Shown here piece by piece: positions 27,792-36,640 of a stretch of DNA of 64,000 bases. The DNA lies in contig NZ_JAPCWE010000009.1 in assembly GCF_025943985.1 (NCBI RefSeq), forward strand, positions 59,236-123,235, in the 5' to 3' direction. The notes under the pieces were generated by a model. That model saw only the letters and a list, made by a program, of their open reading frames with translations, was not told the DNA's origin and did no database searches. The first letter of the stretch is position 1. Each line of letters starts with the position of its first letter. Source of the stretch: Anaerorudis cellulosivorans. GTDB taxonomy: Bacteria > Bacteroidota > Bacteroidia > Bacteroidales > Dysgonomonadaceae. Made by a program: the position numbers and the translations under genes.

Positions 27792-28499
27792 TTAGGGTTT
27801 GATGTTTCGGGTTAAAGGCACAAACCTTACGGGAATCAGACTTTTTGTCCTTATTTTGTCTCCCGTTTTTTCCACGAGCATCAGGTTTTGAACGCTGAAG
27901 GAAGAGCCCACAGGAATAATCATGCGCCCTTTGTCTTTGAGTTGTTGGATTAATGGCGGAGGAATATATTCTGATGCCGCGGTAACGATGATGCCGTCAT
28001 AAGGTGCGTGTTCTTCCCAACCGTAGTAACCGTCGCCGATCTTAACTTCCACATTATCGTAATTCAGAGCGGCTAATTTTTCTTTTGCTGCAAGACCCAA
28101 TTCTTCGATAATTTCAATGGTATACACTTTTTTCACGATTCGGGATAAAACGGCTGCCTGGTAACCCGAACCCGTTCCTATTTCCAATACTACATCATCG
28201 GGCACCACATGGAGCAATTCGGTCATATAAGCTACAATATAGGGTTGCGATATGGTTTGTCCGTAACCGATGGGAAGGGGGCCGTCGTCATAAGCCCTGT
28301 CTCGATATTCCTCAGAAACAAATAGATGTCGGGGAACTTCTTCCATGGCTTTCAGTGTGTTTTTGTCTGTAATGCCGCGAGCTTGAATTTGTTTTTTTAT
28401 CATCTCTTTTCTATTTGTTTCGAATTTGTCTTGTCCTGAAAGGGAAGAAAAAAATCCGACATCCAGCAGAATAATTAGTAAGACGGATAACTTTTTCAT
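27792..28499 (-). CDS. pcm: Protein-L-isoaspartate O-methyltransferase with signal peptide
   Basis: Repairs isoaspartyl residues in damaged proteins using SAM. 235 residues; an N-terminal signal-peptide-like segment of about 22 residues (ending SLSGQ) precedes the catalytic domain, which starts with the R-x-x-M-I-x-x-Q block (RKEMIKKQIQARG). GQTISQPYIVAYM and the SAM motif EIGTGSGYQAAVLS are intact. Export would place it in the periplasm, where SAM is not normally available, which is odd; a membrane-anchored or retained protein is the alternative. Downstream is the membrane SAM-fold gene. Confidence 0.9.
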   Translation of the reverse strand: MKKLSVLLIILLDVGFFSSLSGQDKFETNRKEMIKKQIQARGITDKNTLKAMEEVPRHLFVSEEYRDRAYDDGPLPIGYGQTISQPYIVAYMTELLHVVPDDVVLEIGTGSGYQAAVLSRIVKKVYTIEIIEELGLAAKEKLAALNYDNVEVKIGDGYYGWEEHAPYDGIIVTAASEYIPPPLIQQLKDKGRMIIPVGSSFSVQNLMLVEKTGDKIRTKSLIPVRFVPLTRNIKP

Positions 28500-28600
28500 G
28501 TTTCTCTTTGTTGATTTGGTCGGTTAGCATAAAATAGCGCTCAATATTCCGTAAAAATAATGAATAATCACCATTCGTGCATACAGAATGAGGATAAATT

Positions 28601-30883
28601 TTAATGTTGTTTTTGTTCTTCTAATATGGCATCAATCACTGCAATTGTTGTCATGTTTACAATATCGCGTACCGAACTTTCCACATCCAAGATGTGAACC
28701 GGTTTATTCAAACCCATTTGGATAGGTCCTATCGATTCTGCCAAGCCCATTTCGAGTAACAATTTATAAGCACTGTTTGCAGAACTTAAGTTCGGGAATA
28801 TCAATGTGTTTACATCTTTACCTGCTAGTTTTGAAAAGGGATATTTCTTATCGCGTAACTCTTTGTTTAAAGCAAAATTAACCTGCATTTCGCCGTCAAC
28901 AATCATTTCGGGATATTCGTTATGTAATGTGGCAACCACTTCGTGTACGCTTGCGGGACTACCTTGTTTATCTGATCCGAAATTGGAATAAGACAACATG
29001 GCCATTACAGGTTCATGGGCAAAGAGTTTTACCGTTTTATAGGTTAATTTGGCAATATCGAGCAGGGTTTCTGTAGAAGGATGGCGATTGAAAAGTGTGT
29101 CGGCCAAGAAGAAAATACCTTTTCTCGTATTCATGATGTGAAGAGCCGCAATGTGTTTTGAACCTTCGCGAATGCCAATCACATCTTGTGCTGCCTGAAT
29201 GGAATCGGCATATTTGGTATAAACACCGGTAATTAAGGCGTCGGCTTCGCCGGTTTCGACCATCATCATCCCGAAATAGTTGCGCTCGTGCATTTTTTCA
29301 TAGGCTTCGTCAAAAGTCATCCCGTTTCGCTGAAGTTTGTCGGAAAGACGTTTAGCATAAGCAATTCTTCGTTGCTCTTCCCTGTCGTGACGGAGATTGA
29401 TAATTTTCATCCCACTTAGATCGATATTATATTCCTGGGCGATTTTACCGATTTTTTCTTCGTTCCCCAACAAGATTGGATGGCAGATACCTTCGTTGTA
29501 TGCCATTTCTGCTGCCTTCAGCATATTGATGTGATTGGCTTCTGAAAATACAACTTTCTTTGGATTTTGGCGGGCTGTGTCATAAAAACGGCGCAATATT
29601 TTATCTCCGTAACCCCCCATCATTTCGCGCAATTTGATTGTATAGGCTTCCCAGTCGGTAATTTTGTGACGGGCTACACCCGATTCCATAGCAGCACGGG
29701 CAACTGCAGGTGCAACAACCGTTAATAAACGGGGATCAAGCGGCTTGGGAATAATGTAATCTTTACCAAAACTTAAACGTTTTAAATTATATGCAGCATT
29801 GACTACATCGGGGACCGGTTTTTTGGCCAATTCGGCCAATGCATAAACGGCAGCCAGTTTCATTTCTTCGTTGATGCTTGTTGCCCGAACATCCAATGCT
29901 CCTCTGAAAATATAGGGAAATCCTAATACATTATTGATTTGATTGGGATAATCGGAGCGTCCTGTAGCAAAAATAATATCTTCTCGAGCATTCATGGCAT
30001 CTTCATATGAAATTTCGGGATCAGGATTGGCTAAGGCAAAAATAATAGGGTTTTCATTCATTGAGCGAACCATTGCCGGGGTTAGTATTCCACTTACGGA
30101 TAATCCCAAAAATACATCAGCTCCTCTGATTGCTTCTTCTAATGTTTGGATATGAGTGTTGGTGGCAAAAGGTTTTTTAATTTTGTTTAGGTCGGTACGC
30201 CGGGTGTTGATAACTCCTTTTGAATCGAGCATAATTATATTTTCGGGTTTTGCTCCTAAACGTATATATAATTTTGTGCAGGAAATGGCTGCAGCACCTG
30301 CACCATTGACAACAATTCTTACATTTTCTATCTTTTTCCCGACGATTTCCAATGCATTTAGTAATCCTGCTGCAGAAATGATGGCCGTACCGTGCTGGTC
30401 GTCATGCATGACAGGAATATCCAACTCGTCTTTCAATCTTTCTTCAATCTCAAAACATTCAGGAGCTTTAATATCTTCTAAATTGATACCACCAAAGGTT
30501 GGAGAAATGGCTTTTACGGTTTCAATGAATTTTTTTGGATCTTTTTCATTGATTTCAATATCGAAAACATCAATCCCGGCAAAAATTTTAAATAGCAACG
30601 CCTTTCCTTCCATTACGGGTTTTCCTGCCAATGGCCCTATGTCGCCCAAGCCTAAAACTGCTGTTCCGTTTGAAATAACGGCTACCAAATTTCCTTTATT
30701 GGTATAATCGTAAACGGCTTCTTCATTTTCTTTAATTTCTAAACAGGGTTCGGCAACTCCTGGCGAATATGCCAACGATAGATCGCGTTGCGAACTATAA
30801 GGTTTGGTAGGAACGACTTCAATTTTTCCCGGTTTTCCTTCTGAATGATAAAGAAGAGCGTCTTCTTTGCTTATTTTAGTCAT
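28601..30883 (-). CDS. maeB: NADP-dependent malic enzyme with phosphotransacetylase-like domain
   Basis: Decarboxylates malate to pyruvate with NADP reduction. 760 residues, the usual MaeB length. Residues 1 to about 425 are the malic enzyme domain: [22 protein letters not shown] and the NAD(P)-binding [12 protein letters not shown]. From about 430 to the end is a PTA_PTB-type domain ([13 protein letters not shown]) thought to be regulatory, sensing acetyl-CoA or acetyl-phosphate. It has its own promoter at 30943-30950 (minus) and links the C4 acid branch to pyruvate, alongside the methylmalonyl-CoA mutase genes at 50-56 kb. Confidence 0.95.
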   Translation of the reverse strand: MTKISKEDALLYHSEGKPGKIEVVPTKPYSSQRDLSLAYSPGVAEPCLEIKENEEAVYDYTNKGNLVAVISNGTAVLGLGDIGPLAGKPVMEGKALLFKIFAGIDVFDIEINEKDPKKFIETVKAISPTFGGINLEDIKAPECFEIEERLKDELDIPVMHDDQHGTAIISAAGLLNALEIVGKKIENVRIVVNGAGAAAISCTKLYIRLGAKPENIIMLDSKGVINTRRTDLNKIKKPFATNTHIQTLEEAIRGADVFLGLSVSGILTPAMVRSMNENPIIFALANPDPEISYEDAMNAREDIIFATGRSDYPNQINNVLGFPYIFRGALDVRATSINEEMKLAAVYALAELAKKPVPDVVNAAYNLKRLSFGKDYIIPKPLDPRLLTVVAPAVARAAMESGVARHKITDWEAYTIKLREMMGGYGDKILRRFYDTARQNPKKVVFSEANHINMLKAAEMAYNEGICHPILLGNEEKIGKIAQEYNIDLSGMKIINLRHDREEQRRIAYAKRLSDKLQRNGMTFDEAYEKMHERNYFGMMMVETGEADALITGVYTKYADSIQAAQDVIGIREGSKHIAALHIMNTRKGIFFLADTLFNRHPSTETLLDIAKLTYKTVKLFAHEPVMAMLSYSNFGSDKQGSPASVHEVVATLHNEYPEMIVDGEMQVNFALNKELRDKKYPFSKLAGKDVNTLIFPNLSSANSAYKLLLEMGLAESIGPIQMGLNKPVHILDVESSVRDIVNMTTIAVIDAILEEQKQH

Positions 30884-30942
30884 AAACTGGATTTTATATA
30901 ATAGAGTGAAAGAATAGCCATGATTATATTAAAAAATTGTCG

Positions 30943-30950
30943 CAAAAGTA
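30943..30950 (-). promoter_or_regulatory. -7 promoter box (TACTTTTG) for the malic enzyme gene
   Basis: Exact TAnnTTTG match on the minus strand, 59 bases before the start codon. Typical of Bacteroidota metabolic genes. Confidence 0.65.
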
Positions 30951-31075
30951 CCATTTTTTCATCTCAATTCATAATTATTTTATGGATCCATGCCTTCATT
31001 TTTTTGAGAAACCGTCTTTTTATGGAAAAATACATATTCTTAACATCAAATGATCTATTCAGGCAAAAATAGCTG

Positions 31076-31636
31076 CTAATGATACAGGAGTATGCCTGCT
31101 ACCCCGGAAAGAGCAATTAACAAAATAGGGTCTATCTTTTGTAGCGAGGCAAGGAATACAGTTCCGAAAATAATCCAACTTTTGTAATCGATGAAGTTGG
31201 CTTTGTTAATCAGCATGAGTGCAGCTGAAGCAATTAAACCGATAATGGTGGGTTTAAGTACCGAAAGGGTGGAACGTACCGGCGGATTATTTTTTACTTT
31301 AAAGAAAAAGGCACAGATGAGGGTCATTATGACAAATGAAGGAAGGCTCACTGCCAGTGTACAAATGGCGGAGCCCAGTATTCCTTGAAAGGTGGAAAAA
31401 CCCATATTCGAAACGGCAGCGTATCCCACATATGTGGCAGAATTGAATGCGATGGGTCCCGGAGTGGTTTGAGATATGGCTACAATATCGGTAAAATCGT
31501 TAATCGAAATCCAAGGGTGAGCATCTACAACTTCGTGCCGGATAAGGGGGAGCATGGCATATCCGCCCCCAAAACCAAATAGTCCGATCTTGAAAAAGGA
31601 TAGGAACAATGCAACATACAGTTCGATTAATTTCAT
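31076..31636 (-). CDS. Chromate transporter, second half (short ChrA)
   Basis: Single CHR-domain membrane protein of 186 residues. It begins at the ATG at 31634-31636, giving a start MKLIELYV and the CHR signature FGFGGGYAMLPLIRHEVV; a longer reading to 31765 only adds residues antisense-like in composition. About five hydrophobic segments follow. The upstream gene is a homologous half, separated by 2 bases, so the two short proteins probably form a heterodimer equal to one long ChrA. Known members export chromate, but many short ones are of unverified substrate. Confidence 0.87.
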   Translation of the reverse strand: MKLIELYVALFLSFFKIGLFGFGGGYAMLPLIRHEVVDAHPWISINDFTDIVAISQTTPGPIAFNSATYVGYAAVSNMGFSTFQGILGSAICTLAVSLPSFVIMTLICAFFFKVKNNPPVRSTLSVLKPTIIGLIASAALMLINKANFIDYKSWIIFGTVFLASLQKIDPILLIALSGVAGILLYH

Positions 31637-31638
31637 TG

Positions 31639-32187
31639 TTATCGCTTTATTCTTTTTTTGAGGTAAATCGGATAAAGAATGCCTGAAAGTATGGCGGCGG
31701 CAATGATGTATGCAGGCGAAATTTTCAACAACCACACGGCTATGACAACTAGAAAAGGGATCCATGCATTTTTTCGGGAGATTCCTGCTGATTTGCTTAA
31801 TCCTGTTAATGGAGCAGCAATTAAGGCTACAACAGCCGGACGGATACCTTTGAAGATACGTTCGACAATAGGATTATTTTTGAATTGCGTGAAAATAATG
31901 GCAATGAAAAGAATAGTGATGAAAGAAGGAAGGATGATGCCTAAACCGGAAAACAAACTTCCCTTAAATCCAAACCGTTTGTTGCCGACAAATAAAGCAG
32001 TGTTTAGTGCCATGGGGCCGGGCATGGATTGAGCTATGGCCAGCATATCCATAAATTCATCGTCTTCCAGCCAATTTTTCTTTTTTACTACTTCGTTACG
32101 GATGAGCGGTATCATTGCATAACCACCTCCAAAAGTAAATGCTCCGATTTTAAAAAAAACGAGAAACAGTTCCAGATACCGTTTCAT
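31639..32187 (-). CDS. Chromate transporter, first half (short ChrA)
   Basis: Single CHR-domain protein of 182 residues starting at the ATG at 32185-32187 (MKRYLELFLVFFKIG), with FTFGGGYAMIPLIRNEVV. Residues before this start in the longer open frame run into the terminator of the RNA gene upstream. Paired with the next gene. Promoter not clearly identified: the start lies 21 bases after the RNA terminator, so read-through from the strong promoter at 32464-32495 is possible. Confidence 0.87.
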   Translation of the reverse strand: MKRYLELFLVFFKIGAFTFGGGYAMIPLIRNEVVKKKNWLEDDEFMDMLAIAQSMPGPMALNTALFVGNKRFGFKGSLFSGLGIILPSFITILFIAIIFTQFKNNPIVERIFKGIRPAVVALIAAPLTGLSKSAGISRKNAWIPFLVVIAVWLLKISPAYIIAAAILSGILYPIYLKKRIKR

Positions 32188-32208
32188 TTTGGTATAAGTT
32201 TTTATCAT

Positions 32209-32258
32209 AAAAAGAAAAGCAGATCGGCAAAAGTTCATCTTTTTGCGATCTGCTTTTT
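32209..32258 (-). terminator. Terminator of the structured RNA gene
   Basis: Long hairpin: AAAAGCAGATCG with one extra base then CAAAAG (32215-32233) pairs with CTTTTTG and CGATCTGCTTTT (32239-32257). On the minus strand it is followed by a T-run (plus 32209-32213 AAAAA). The T-run after it on the plus strand means it could work in both directions. Confidence 0.88.
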
Positions 32259-32457
32259 ATAAGAAGCCGCATCGGTGGAATTAAGACGAAACTCCTTATG
32301 ACAGGATTTGAGCGTTTTGTTGTCTTTGTAATCCGCCGAGCCCGAAGGCTTGTCCCGAAGGATGCGGCCCGCCATTGACAACAAAAACGATCTCGGTTTC
32401 TAAAATGTTATTGATGAGTTTCCCAATCGACCAATGCGGCAATAACTCTCTTGTTTT
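32209..32457 (-). ncRNA. Structured non-coding RNA, 6S RNA-like
   Basis: About 190 bases plus terminator, driven by a near-perfect promoter at 32464-32495. Three nested helices are seen (plus coordinates): GCCGCATTGGT at 32430-32440 with ACCGATGCGGC at 32266-32276 (11 bp, one G-T); GAAACTC at 32416-32422 with GAGTTTC at 32288-32294; and CGTTTTTGTTGTC at 32377-32389 with GACAACAAAACG at 32313-32324 (one bulge). Between the second and third lies a bubble of 26 and 18 bases; the apex holds a CCGC/GCGG stem with two TTCG-loop hairpins. Closing stem, large central bubble and apical stem match 6S RNA layout and size, but I cannot confirm the family. RNase P, tmRNA and SRP signatures are absent. One open frame crosses it, without an ATG. 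Confidence 0.72.
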
Positions 32458-32463
32458 GCATTT

Positions 32464-32495
32464 CAAAGATAGTAATTCCTCTATTAATTACCAAA
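32464..32495 (-). promoter_or_regulatory. Strong promoter of the structured RNA
   Basis: Minus strand: TTTG (32492-32495), 20-base spacer, then TATCTTTG (32464-32471). Both boxes match the Bacteroidota consensus exactly at the best spacing, as in strong stable-RNA promoters. Confidence 0.88.
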
Positions 32496-32561
32496 TAATT
32501 TTCTACCTTTTTTAGAGAAATATGTTCGATTTATGTTTAAAAACATCTTTTTTTAAATTTA

Positions 32562-33917
32562 TTAAGATTCCCTTTCGAAATATTTATTAAGTTCTTCGTC
32601 CTTCAATTCATGATTACTGAGATCACCGGCAAGATACTGGTCATAAGCACTCATGTCGAGCAAACCATGACCCGACAAATTGAAAAGGATGGTCTTTTTT
32701 ACTCCTTCTTCTTTGGCTTTCAGTGCTTCATCAATGGCTACTGCAATGGCGTGATTCGATTCGGGAGCAGGAATGATGCCTTCTGTACGGGCAAACAAAA
32801 TCCCGGCTTTGAATGTATCGAGCTGGTTTACATCGACGGCTTCGACTAGATTATCTTTATGCAGTTGGCTTACAATGCTTCCTGCACCATGATAGCGTAA
32901 CCCGCCGGCATGAATATTGGCAGGAGCAAAATTATGGTGCAGTGTATACATTGGGATTAATGGCGTGTATCCGATTTCATCGCCATAGTCATATTGAAAA
33001 CGACCTCGCGTGAGTTTTGGACAAGAAGATGGTTCTGCTGCTATAAACCGTGTGTGGGTTTCGCCTTTCAGATTGTGACGTAAGAAAGGAAACGATATCC
33101 CCGAAAAATTTGATCCCCCACCAAAACAGCCGATTACAATATCGGGATATTCATCTGCCATTTCCATCTGTTTCTCTGCTTCAAGTCCGATTACGGTCTG
33201 ATGTAAAGCTACGTGATTCAACACGCTTCCCAATGCATATTTACAGTTGGGTGTTTGCATGGCGAGTTCTATCGCTTCGGAAATGGCTGTACCTAAACTC
33301 CCCTGATAGGTGGGATTTTCAGTGATGATTTTTCTTCCGGCTTTTGTGGACATGCTTGGTGAAGCGATGACTTGTGCGCCCCATGATTGCATGAGGGAGC
33401 GACGGTAAGGTTTTTGTTCGTAACTGATCTTTACCATATAAACGGCAAGTTCAAGGCCGAAAGTTTTTGATGCAAAAGCCAGTGCTGTTCCCCATTGACC
33501 GGCACCGGTTTCTGTAGTCAAATTGGTCACCCCTTCTATTTTGTTGTAATAGGCTTGTGCTAGCGCCGAATTGAGTTTATGTGAGCCAACAGGACTTACG
33601 CTTTCGTTTTTGAAATAGATATGAGCCGGTGTATCAAGGGCTTTTTCCAGTTCATAGGCCCTTACGAGTGGCGTGGGTCGGTAGATTTTATATTTTTCGC
33701 GAATTTCATCGGGAATATCGATCCACACATCGTTGTCATTCAGTTCTTGCCTTGCCAATTCTTCTGCAAATAGCGGAAAGAGATCTTCTGCTTTGAGTGG
33801 TTCATTGGTTTGCGGATTTATCATCGGCAAAGGTTTGTTTTGCATTTCGGCAACAATATTATACCATTGTGTAGGTATTGCTGTTTCCGGCAACATGAAT
33901 TTTTTTGTCCTCTCCAT
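32562..33917 (-). CDS. trpB: TrpB-like PLP enzyme (TrpB2, tryptophan synthase beta-like)
   Basis: 451-residue PLP enzyme of the TrpB2 branch, which is longer than TrpB1 (about 400) and usually not linked to trpA. Cofactor Lys114 is in GSHKLNSA; TETGAGQWG is the catalytic glutamate block and GCFGGGSNF the phosphate-binding loop. TrpB2 condenses indole with serine and often works without TrpA, perhaps salvaging indole. No other trp gene is nearby. Own promoter at 33962-33993 (minus). Confidence 0.92.
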   Translation of the reverse strand: MERTKKFMLPETAIPTQWYNIVAEMQNKPLPMINPQTNEPLKAEDLFPLFAEELARQELNDNDVWIDIPDEIREKYKIYRPTPLVRAYELEKALDTPAHIYFKNESVSPVGSHKLNSALAQAYYNKIEGVTNLTTETGAGQWGTALAFASKTFGLELAVYMVKISYEQKPYRRSLMQSWGAQVIASPSMSTKAGRKIITENPTYQGSLGTAISEAIELAMQTPNCKYALGSVLNHVALHQTVIGLEAEKQMEMADEYPDIVIGCFGGGSNFSGISFPFLRHNLKGETHTRFIAAEPSSCPKLTRGRFQYDYGDEIGYTPLIPMYTLHHNFAPANIHAGGLRYHGAGSIVSQLHKDNLVEAVDVNQLDTFKAGILFARTEGIIPAPESNHAIAVAIDEALKAKEEGVKKTILFNLSGHGLLDMSAYDQYLAGDLSNHELKDEELNKYFERES

Positions 33918-33961
33918 AAAATTTTTTAACTATTTGTCCTGTTTTTTCGATTAAGACAGCG

Positions 33962-33993
33962 CAAAATTAAAATATAATTCCAAAAAAAACAAA
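33962..33993 (-). promoter_or_regulatory. Promoter of trpB2
   Basis: Minus strand: TTTG (33990-33993), 20-base spacer, TAATTTTG (33962-33969), an exact match to both consensus boxes. Confidence 0.82.
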
Positions 33994-34114
33994 CGAAAAG
34001 AAAAAAATGGCGAATTGCAGAGTCAACAGGTAAATCCGAATTTACACTAAATGTTTGTAAAACTCATTTTTTTGGTGAATCGTAGATTTAAATATGGGCT
34101 TTTTTGACATCATA

Positions 34115-34180
34115 CCAAGTCCGCACCAAGTCCGTACCAAGGCTGCACCATCCTCGCTCCAAGTCCGCTCCAAAATTTTG
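34115..34180 (+). repeat. Array of 11-bp tandem repeats (CCAAGTCCGCA)
   Basis: Five in-register 11-base units starting at 34115, 34126, 34137, 34148 and 34159, each beginning CCA; units 1, 2 and 5 are CCAAGTCCG plus CA, TA or CT, the others are diverged, and a sixth at 34170 keeps only CCAA. It lies in the 500-base gap between trpB2 and the TetR gene. 11 bases is about one DNA turn. The remainder of 34000-34380 shows no gene I can support. Confidence 0.7.
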
Positions 34181-34389
34181 GTTTTTTCGTTGCAAATATT
34201 CAGGAGGGTTTTACCCCAAATCGACCGGATCCAACTTTTTCGTCCTTGCCTTAATGCGAGCTTGAAGGAGCTCTTACCGGTTGAATAAGCGAATAAACTC
34301 TAAAATCAACGAACTCTCAAAATTAACCTGTCTGTAGATTTGCAGTTGTTTTTTGCAGGGATTTGCTTTTAATTTTTAAAACTTTATCT

Positions 34390-34397
34390 TACTTTTG
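34390..34397 (+). promoter_or_regulatory. -7 promoter box (TACTTTTG) of tetR-fabG
   Basis: Exact TAnnTTTG match whose last bases enter the palindrome at 34396-34420; the transcript start should fall inside that palindrome. Confidence 0.7.
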
Positions 34398-34420
34398 CAC
34401 ACATATAGTGAATGTGTGCA
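34396..34420. promoter_or_regulatory. Probable TetR operator (25-bp palindrome)
   Basis: Perfect 9-bp arms TGCACACAT (34396-34404) and ATGTGTGCA (34412-34420) around a 7-base spacer. It covers the transcription start region just upstream of the tetR gene, as expected for self-repression. Confidence 0.75.
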
Positions 34421-34429
34421 TTTGAAATT

Positions 34430-35014
34430 ATGGCAATGTCGAAAACAAGACAAACATTGATTGAGGTAGCACGTCGGCTTTTTGCCCAAAAGGGGATTGA
34501 AAATACGACGATGAACGATATTGCTGAAGCTTCAAATAAAGGTCGTAGAACATTATATACCTATTTCAAAAGTAAGCAGGATATTTATAATGCGGTAATT
34601 CAATCGGAACTCGAGAGTATTTATCTTCAGTTGGAGGATGTAATCGGAAGAAATTTGCAGGCTGACGATAAACTGATGCTTTTCTTTTTCACACGTTTGG
34701 AAGCAATTAAAGAGGTGGTAAGACGTAATGGTACTTTACGGGCAGATTTTTTTAGAGATATTTGGCGTGTGGAGTATGTGCGAAAGGAGTTCGACCGCAA
34801 AGAAATCGCTTATCTGCAACATATTTTGGAAGAAGGTGTCAGGACAAAAATTTTTGAAATCTCAGATATTCCCCAAACAGCGCAAATTCTTCATTATGCC
34901 CTAAAAGGGCTTGAAGTGCCCGTTATTCGGGGAGTATTGGGCTTAAATATCAATAATAAAGCGGATAGAAATACGATTGTTAATCTGATATTTAAGGGCT
35001 TATATAGAAAGTAA
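34430..35014 (+). CDS. TetR/AcrR family transcriptional regulator
   Basis: DNA-binding repressor of 194 residues from the ATG at 34430. The N-terminal helix-turn-helix is clear: IEVARRLFAQKGIENTTMND, then SNKGRRTLYTYFKSKQDIY. The C-terminal ligand domain is all-helical with no further signature. An ATG at 34412 lies within the palindrome and is unlikely to be used. It is 32 bases upstream of fabG; this TetR-fabG order is common in Bacteroidota and suggests control of fatty-acid synthesis by an acyl-type ligand, which is inference. Confidence 0.92.
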   Translation: MAMSKTRQTLIEVARRLFAQKGIENTTMNDIAEASNKGRRTLYTYFKSKQDIYNAVIQSELESIYLQLEDVIGRNLQADDKLMLFFFTRLEAIKEVVRRNGTLRADFFRDIWRVEYVRKEFDRKEIAYLQHILEEGVRTKIFEISDIPQTAQILHYALKGLEVPVIRGVLGLNINNKADRNTIVNLIFKGLYRK

Positions 35015-35046
35015 AAACGATAGTGTTTAATTTAAACCAATAAAAA

Positions 35047-35793
35047 ATGAAATTGTTAGAAGGTAAAACAGCTTTAATTACCGGCGCAGCTCGAGGAATA
35101 GGTAAAGCTATTGCACTTAAGTATGCTTCTGAAGGAGCAAATATTGCTTTTACGGATTTGGTTATCGATGAAAATGCAAAAGCAACCGAAAACGAAATTG
35201 CTGCTTTGGGTACGAAAGTAAAGGGTTATGCGTCGGATGCGTCCAATTTTGAGGAGGCGCATAAAGTAGTAGATGAAATCATCAGGGATTTCGGACGAAT
35301 TGACATTTTGGTGAATAATGCAGGGATCACGCGCGACGGATTGATGGTTCGTATGACAGAACAGCAATGGGATATCGTGATCAAAGTAAATCTAAAATCG
35401 GCATTCAACTTTATTCATGCCGTGACACCTCAAATGATGCGACAGAAATCGGGTAGTATTATCAATATGAGTTCCGTTGTCGGTGTTTCGGGTAATGCCG
35501 GTCAGTCCAACTACTCTGCTTCTAAAGCCGGGCTGATAGGGTTGACAAAATCGATGGCTAAAGAAATCGGATCTCGAAACATTCGGGTTAATGCTATCGC
35601 TCCGGGATTTATTATTACCGATATGACCGGCGCTCTTTCGGAAGAAGTACGCAAACAATGGGCAGAGCAAATCCCGTTGCGGCGTGGTGGCACACCGGAA
35701 GATGTAGCGAATGTTGCTCTTTTCCTTGGCTCGGAACTTTCTTCCTATGTAAGTGGTCAGGTGATCAATGTTTGTGGCGGCATGAATACATGA
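35047..35793 (+). CDS. fabG: 3-oxoacyl-ACP reductase
   Basis: NADPH-dependent short-chain dehydrogenase reducing 3-oxoacyl-ACP in fatty-acid elongation. 248 residues, the standard length. Cofactor motif TGAARGIG is at 12-19, NNAG at 90-93, and the catalytic Ser143, Tyr156 and Lys160 are in place (YSASK). The C-terminal GQVINVCGGM is typical of FabG. Transcribed with the TetR regulator upstream and ended by a hairpin terminator. Confidence 0.95.
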   Translation: MKLLEGKTALITGAARGIGKAIALKYASEGANIAFTDLVIDENAKATENEIAALGTKVKGYASDASNFEEAHKVVDEIIRDFGRIDILVNNAGITRDGLMVRMTEQQWDIVIKVNLKSAFNFIHAVTPQMMRQKSGSIINMSSVVGVSGNAGQSNYSASKAGLIGLTKSMAKEIGSRNIRVNAIAPGFIITDMTGALSEEVRKQWAEQIPLRRGGTPEDVANVALFLGSELSSYVSGQVINVCGGMNT

Positions 35794-35826
35794 TTCGTAA
35801 TTTCTTTTTCTATTTAGATTTTATAT

Positions 35827-35864
35827 AAGAGACACAATTTTTTGTGTCTCTTCATCTGTTTTTT
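35827..35864 (+). terminator. Terminator after fabG
   Basis: Perfect 11-bp stem AAGAGACACAA/TTGTGTCTCTT with a TTTT loop (35827-35852), then a T-run ending at 35864. It lies only 3 bases before the next start codon, so it may also act as a 5' hairpin that limits translation of the downstream gene. Confidence 0.75.
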
Positions 35865-35867
35865 AAA

Positions 35868-36536
35868 ATGGAAGTATTATACGAAGACAACCATATTATC
35901 ATCATAAATAAATCTCCGAAAGAGATTGTACAAGGTGACAAGACAGGCGATAAGCCGTTGTCGGATATGGTAAAAGATTATTTAAAGAAAAAATACAATA
36001 AGCCGGGGAATGTTTTTTGCGGAGTCGTTCATAGGCTCGACAGACCTACTAGTGGAATAGTCGTTTTTGCTAAAACAAGTAAAGCGCTTACCCGACTGAA
36101 CGAAATGTTTAAAAAGGGAGAGATCGATAAAACCTATTGGGCTATCGTGAAAGATGTTCCACCGCAGAATGAGGGAGTACTGGTTCACTATGTGATTAAG
36201 AACGAAAAAAATAATAAATCTACTGCGTATGATACAGAAAAACCGCACACTCAAAAAGCAGTACTTCACTATAAGCTTATCGGACGATCACAAAAATATT
36301 ATCTTCTTGAAGTAAAAATTGAAACGGGACGTCATCATCAGATTCGATGTCAGCTGGCAAAAATCGGTTTGCCGATCAAAGGCGATTTAAAATATGGTGC
36401 TCAGCGCTCCAATCCCGACGGCAGCATTTCTTTGCATGCTAGAAATATATCTTTTGTTCACCCGGTTTCTAAACAGATCATCGACATAACGGCTCCGGTG
36501 CCTGATGATCCTTTGTGGAAAGCATTCGAAATTTAG
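35868..36536 (+). CDS. RluA-family pseudouridine synthase
   Basis: Converts uridine to pseudouridine in rRNA or tRNA. From the ATG at 35868 the protein has 222 residues, without an S4 domain, similar to short RluA/RluC/D-type stand-alone enzymes. The catalytic Asp58 is in HRLDRPTSG; ETGRHHQIRCQLA is the second conserved block. An ATG-less upstream extension runs through the terminator hairpin and is not used. The target site is not deducible. The RNA hairpin directly before the start may reduce its expression. Confidence 0.92.
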   Translation: MEVLYEDNHIIIINKSPKEIVQGDKTGDKPLSDMVKDYLKKKYNKPGNVFCGVVHRLDRPTSGIVVFAKTSKALTRLNEMFKKGEIDKTYWAIVKDVPPQNEGVLVHYVIKNEKNNKSTAYDTEKPHTQKAVLHYKLIGRSQKYYLLEVKIETGRHHQIRCQLAKIGLPIKGDLKYGAQRSNPDGSISLHARNISFVHPVSKQIIDITAPVPDDPLWKAFEI

Positions 36537-36597
36537 ATTTTTCACAAAAAGTTTAAAGAAATAACGCCAAAACCATGCAATATAAAAAGTATATCTG

Positions 36598-36605
36598 TAA
36601 ATTTG
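36598..36605 (+). promoter_or_regulatory. -7 promoter box (TAAATTTG) for the nucleotidyltransferase gene
   Basis: Exact TAnnTTTG match 35 bases before the start at 36641. Confidence 0.65.
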
Positions 36606-36640
36606 CGGATATAGTAAAATTTTTATCTAAATAAAGAAAT

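Noticed and set aside
30156..30707. 183-codon frame antisense to maeB
   Set aside because: The malic enzyme reading is complete and well conserved.
32278..32471. Open frame of about 60 codons across the structured RNA on the minus strand
   Set aside because: It has no ATG, begins near the promoter box, and the nested helices and terminator explain the region better. It is likely chance.
34094..34288. 64-codon frame over the 11-bp repeats
   Set aside because: The repeat array explains its composition; no promoter or homologous motif.
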